From Saprospiraceae bacterium (lineage in GTDB: Bacteria > Bacteroidota > Bacteroidia > Chitinophagales > Saprospiraceae), in assembly GCA_020852155.1 (NCBI GenBank), contig JADZBJ010000240.1, positions 1 to 25,248 on the forward strand: DNA of 25,248 bases. Reading direction: 5' to 3'. How positions within the stretch are numbered: position 1 is the first letter of the stretch; each line of letters starts with the position of its first letter. Shown here one piece after another: positions 24,541 through 25,248 of the stretch. The notes beneath the pieces were generated by a model. That model made no database searches and had not been told where the DNA came from. It saw nothing but the letters and a program-made list of their open reading frames with translations. The translations under genes were made by a program, and so were the position numbers.

Positions 24541-24620
24541 GATTAACCGCTAATGACGCTAAAAACGCTAAGTTTTTGATTTTCAATATTTAGCGCATTT
24601 AGCGTCATTAGCGGTTAATC
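24541..24620. terminator. Palindromic intergenic element, copy 2, acting as bidirectional terminator
   Basis: GATTAACCGCTAATGACGCT (24541-24560) is the exact reverse complement of 24601-24620, a 20-bp perfect stem. Pairing continues inward through CGCTAA/TTAGCG with two mismatches in between. The core 24544-24617 has the same 74-bp length and closely similar sequence to 4407-4480. It lies between the stop codons of the convergent genes at 24502 and 24658. A bidirectional 3'-end function is inferred from position; A/T runs inside the loop rather than after the stem make it atypical as an intrinsic terminator. Confidence 0.75.
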
Positions 24621-24657
24621 TAACTTGCTCGCTTTTATGTCTTTTGAGACGCGCTCA

Positions 24658-25056
24658 TCAAAACTGTTCTTTCCATTTGCGGAGCAGTTTACTGATGCCC
24701 GCCTCGATGGTTTTGTAGTCCGTTTCCTCTTTGGCGACCAGCATGAGCATCATCCCGATTTGCTTGTCGGGACAAGCGCTTTGCACCAGCGGATAAAAGT
24801 CATTTTTCTTCAGGCGATACGCCTCCCGAATGCGGCGTTTCAGGCGATTGCGCTGTACTGCTGTTTTGAAAAAACGCTTGGGCACAGAGATGGCCAGTTG
24901 CACTGGCGGCCCTTCTCCCCCACCCTCCATTTCACACCAGACCACCCGAAACGGGTAGGCCAGAAAAGACTGCCCGCCTTTGAACAGGCTGCCTATCACC
25001 TTGCGGCTCTTGAGGCACTCCTCGCGGGAAAAGCTCCGTGGCTTGTCGGACGTCAT
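24658..25056 (-). CDS. rnpA: Ribonuclease P protein component
   Basis: A 132-residue basic protein, the protein subunit of RNase P, which helps the catalytic RNA remove 5' leaders from pre-tRNAs. The family hallmark is RNRLKRRIREAYR (residues 69-81), the RNR motif. It is preceded by LAISVPKRFFKTAV, with an N-terminal SFSREECLKSRKVIGSLFKGGQSF typical of Bacteroidota homologues. Length is within the usual 110-140 range. The upstream neighbour normally found in many bacteria, rpmH (ribosomal protein L34), is not present in the 190 bp before it. No rnpB RNA was recognised in the window. Confidence 0.93.
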   Translation of the reverse strand: MTSDKPRSFSREECLKSRKVIGSLFKGGQSFLAYPFRVVWCEMEGGGEGPPVQLAISVPKRFFKTAVQRNRLKRRIREAYRLKKNDFYPLVQSACPDKQIGMMLMLVAKEETDYKTIEAGISKLLRKWKEQF

Positions 25057-25088
25057 GTGATGCTGGATGTCGGGAAAATGATGTTTAG

Positions 25089-25248
25089 TGCGGCGAGAAT
25101 TACGATCTGGCTAAAAAAGAACGTAACTGGTTAGGTCAGCGGTTTTGGATCAAAAAAGTAGGCGATTTTAGGTCAATCAAGCCGCTTTTTCGAGTTCGAT
25201 GCAGCGCATCGGATGAGAAAAACGGCGAAGAGTGGCCTAAAATAGACC
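25089..25248 (+). repeat. Hairpin-rich element, possibly a dispersed repeat, cut by window end
   Basis: Nested inverted repeats: ATTTTAGGTC (25165-25174) with GGCCTAAAAT (25234-25243, one G-U type mismatch), GCCG-TTTTTC (25181-25191) with GAAAAACGGC (25217-25226, one bulge), and a perfect CGATGC-AGC-GCATCG at the tip (25197-25211). A plus-strand frame is open without a stop from 25089 to the window end (53 codons) but has no ATG, GTG or TTG start. It could be the remnant of a gene or a transcribed repeat; it cannot be resolved because it runs off the window. Confidence 0.4.

Noticed and set aside
25057..25248. rpmH (ribosomal protein L34) upstream of rnpA
   Set aside because: None of the three minus-strand frames gives the short basic L34 sequence.

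Overview
The window looks like a chromosomal segment of a Bacteroidota bacterium, most likely a Saprospiria/Chitinophagia-type environmental lineage (lineage is inference). The support is direct: several proteins with signal peptides end in type IX secretion (T9SS) sorting domains, one in a gliding-motility-associated C-terminal domain. There is a TonB-dependent receptor with an N-terminal carboxypeptidase-regulatory-like domain, and intergenic regions carry the Bacteroidota -7 promoter motif TAnnTTTG. Thirteen protein-coding genes are supported. No tRNA, rRNA, CRISPR array or recognisable transposase was seen.

Layout. 1-216: two short hairpin repeats and AT-rich sequence. 217-4240 (minus): an unrecognised exported protein, a kelch-like T9SS cargo protein and a DUF4272 protein. 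4340-4480: an intrinsic terminator and a 74-bp palindromic element. 4486-7845 (minus): a TonB-dependent outer-membrane receptor downstream of a Crp/Fnr-type regulator, separated by nested inverted repeats. 8073-9651 (plus): an ATPase_2/DUF234 ATPase-nuclease fusion gene behind a 54-bp-periodic array of inverted repeats holding two promoter motifs. 9657-11024 (minus): a Tat-exported Gfo/Idh/MocA oxidoreductase, tail-to-tail with the ATPase. 11276-13819 (plus): a large T9SS cargo protein with SprB-like repeats. 13825-13922: a long bidirectional hairpin. 13927-21753 (minus): an apparent two-gene operon of a ~2,024-residue adhesin-like protein with 18 tandem ~83-residue domains, then a subtilisin-family protease. 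21908-22558 (plus): uracil phosphoribosyltransferase. 22559-22987: two candidate structured RNAs, each ending in a hairpin plus seven Ts. 22988-24502 (plus): a large unrecognised helical protein. 24541-24620: a second copy of the palindromic element. 24658-25056 (minus): RNase P protein. 25089-25248: a hairpin-rich element cut by the window edge.

The main theme is cell-surface and secreted protein biology (T9SS cargo, adhesin plus protease, TonB receptor, Tat oxidoreductase), interspersed with single housekeeping genes (upp, rnpA). The least explained parts are non-coding: the periodic operator-like array before the ATPase gene, the two RNA candidates between upp and the 504-residue protein, and the dispersed palindromic elements. 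None has been checked by computation; their status rests on base-pairing and motif matches read by eye.
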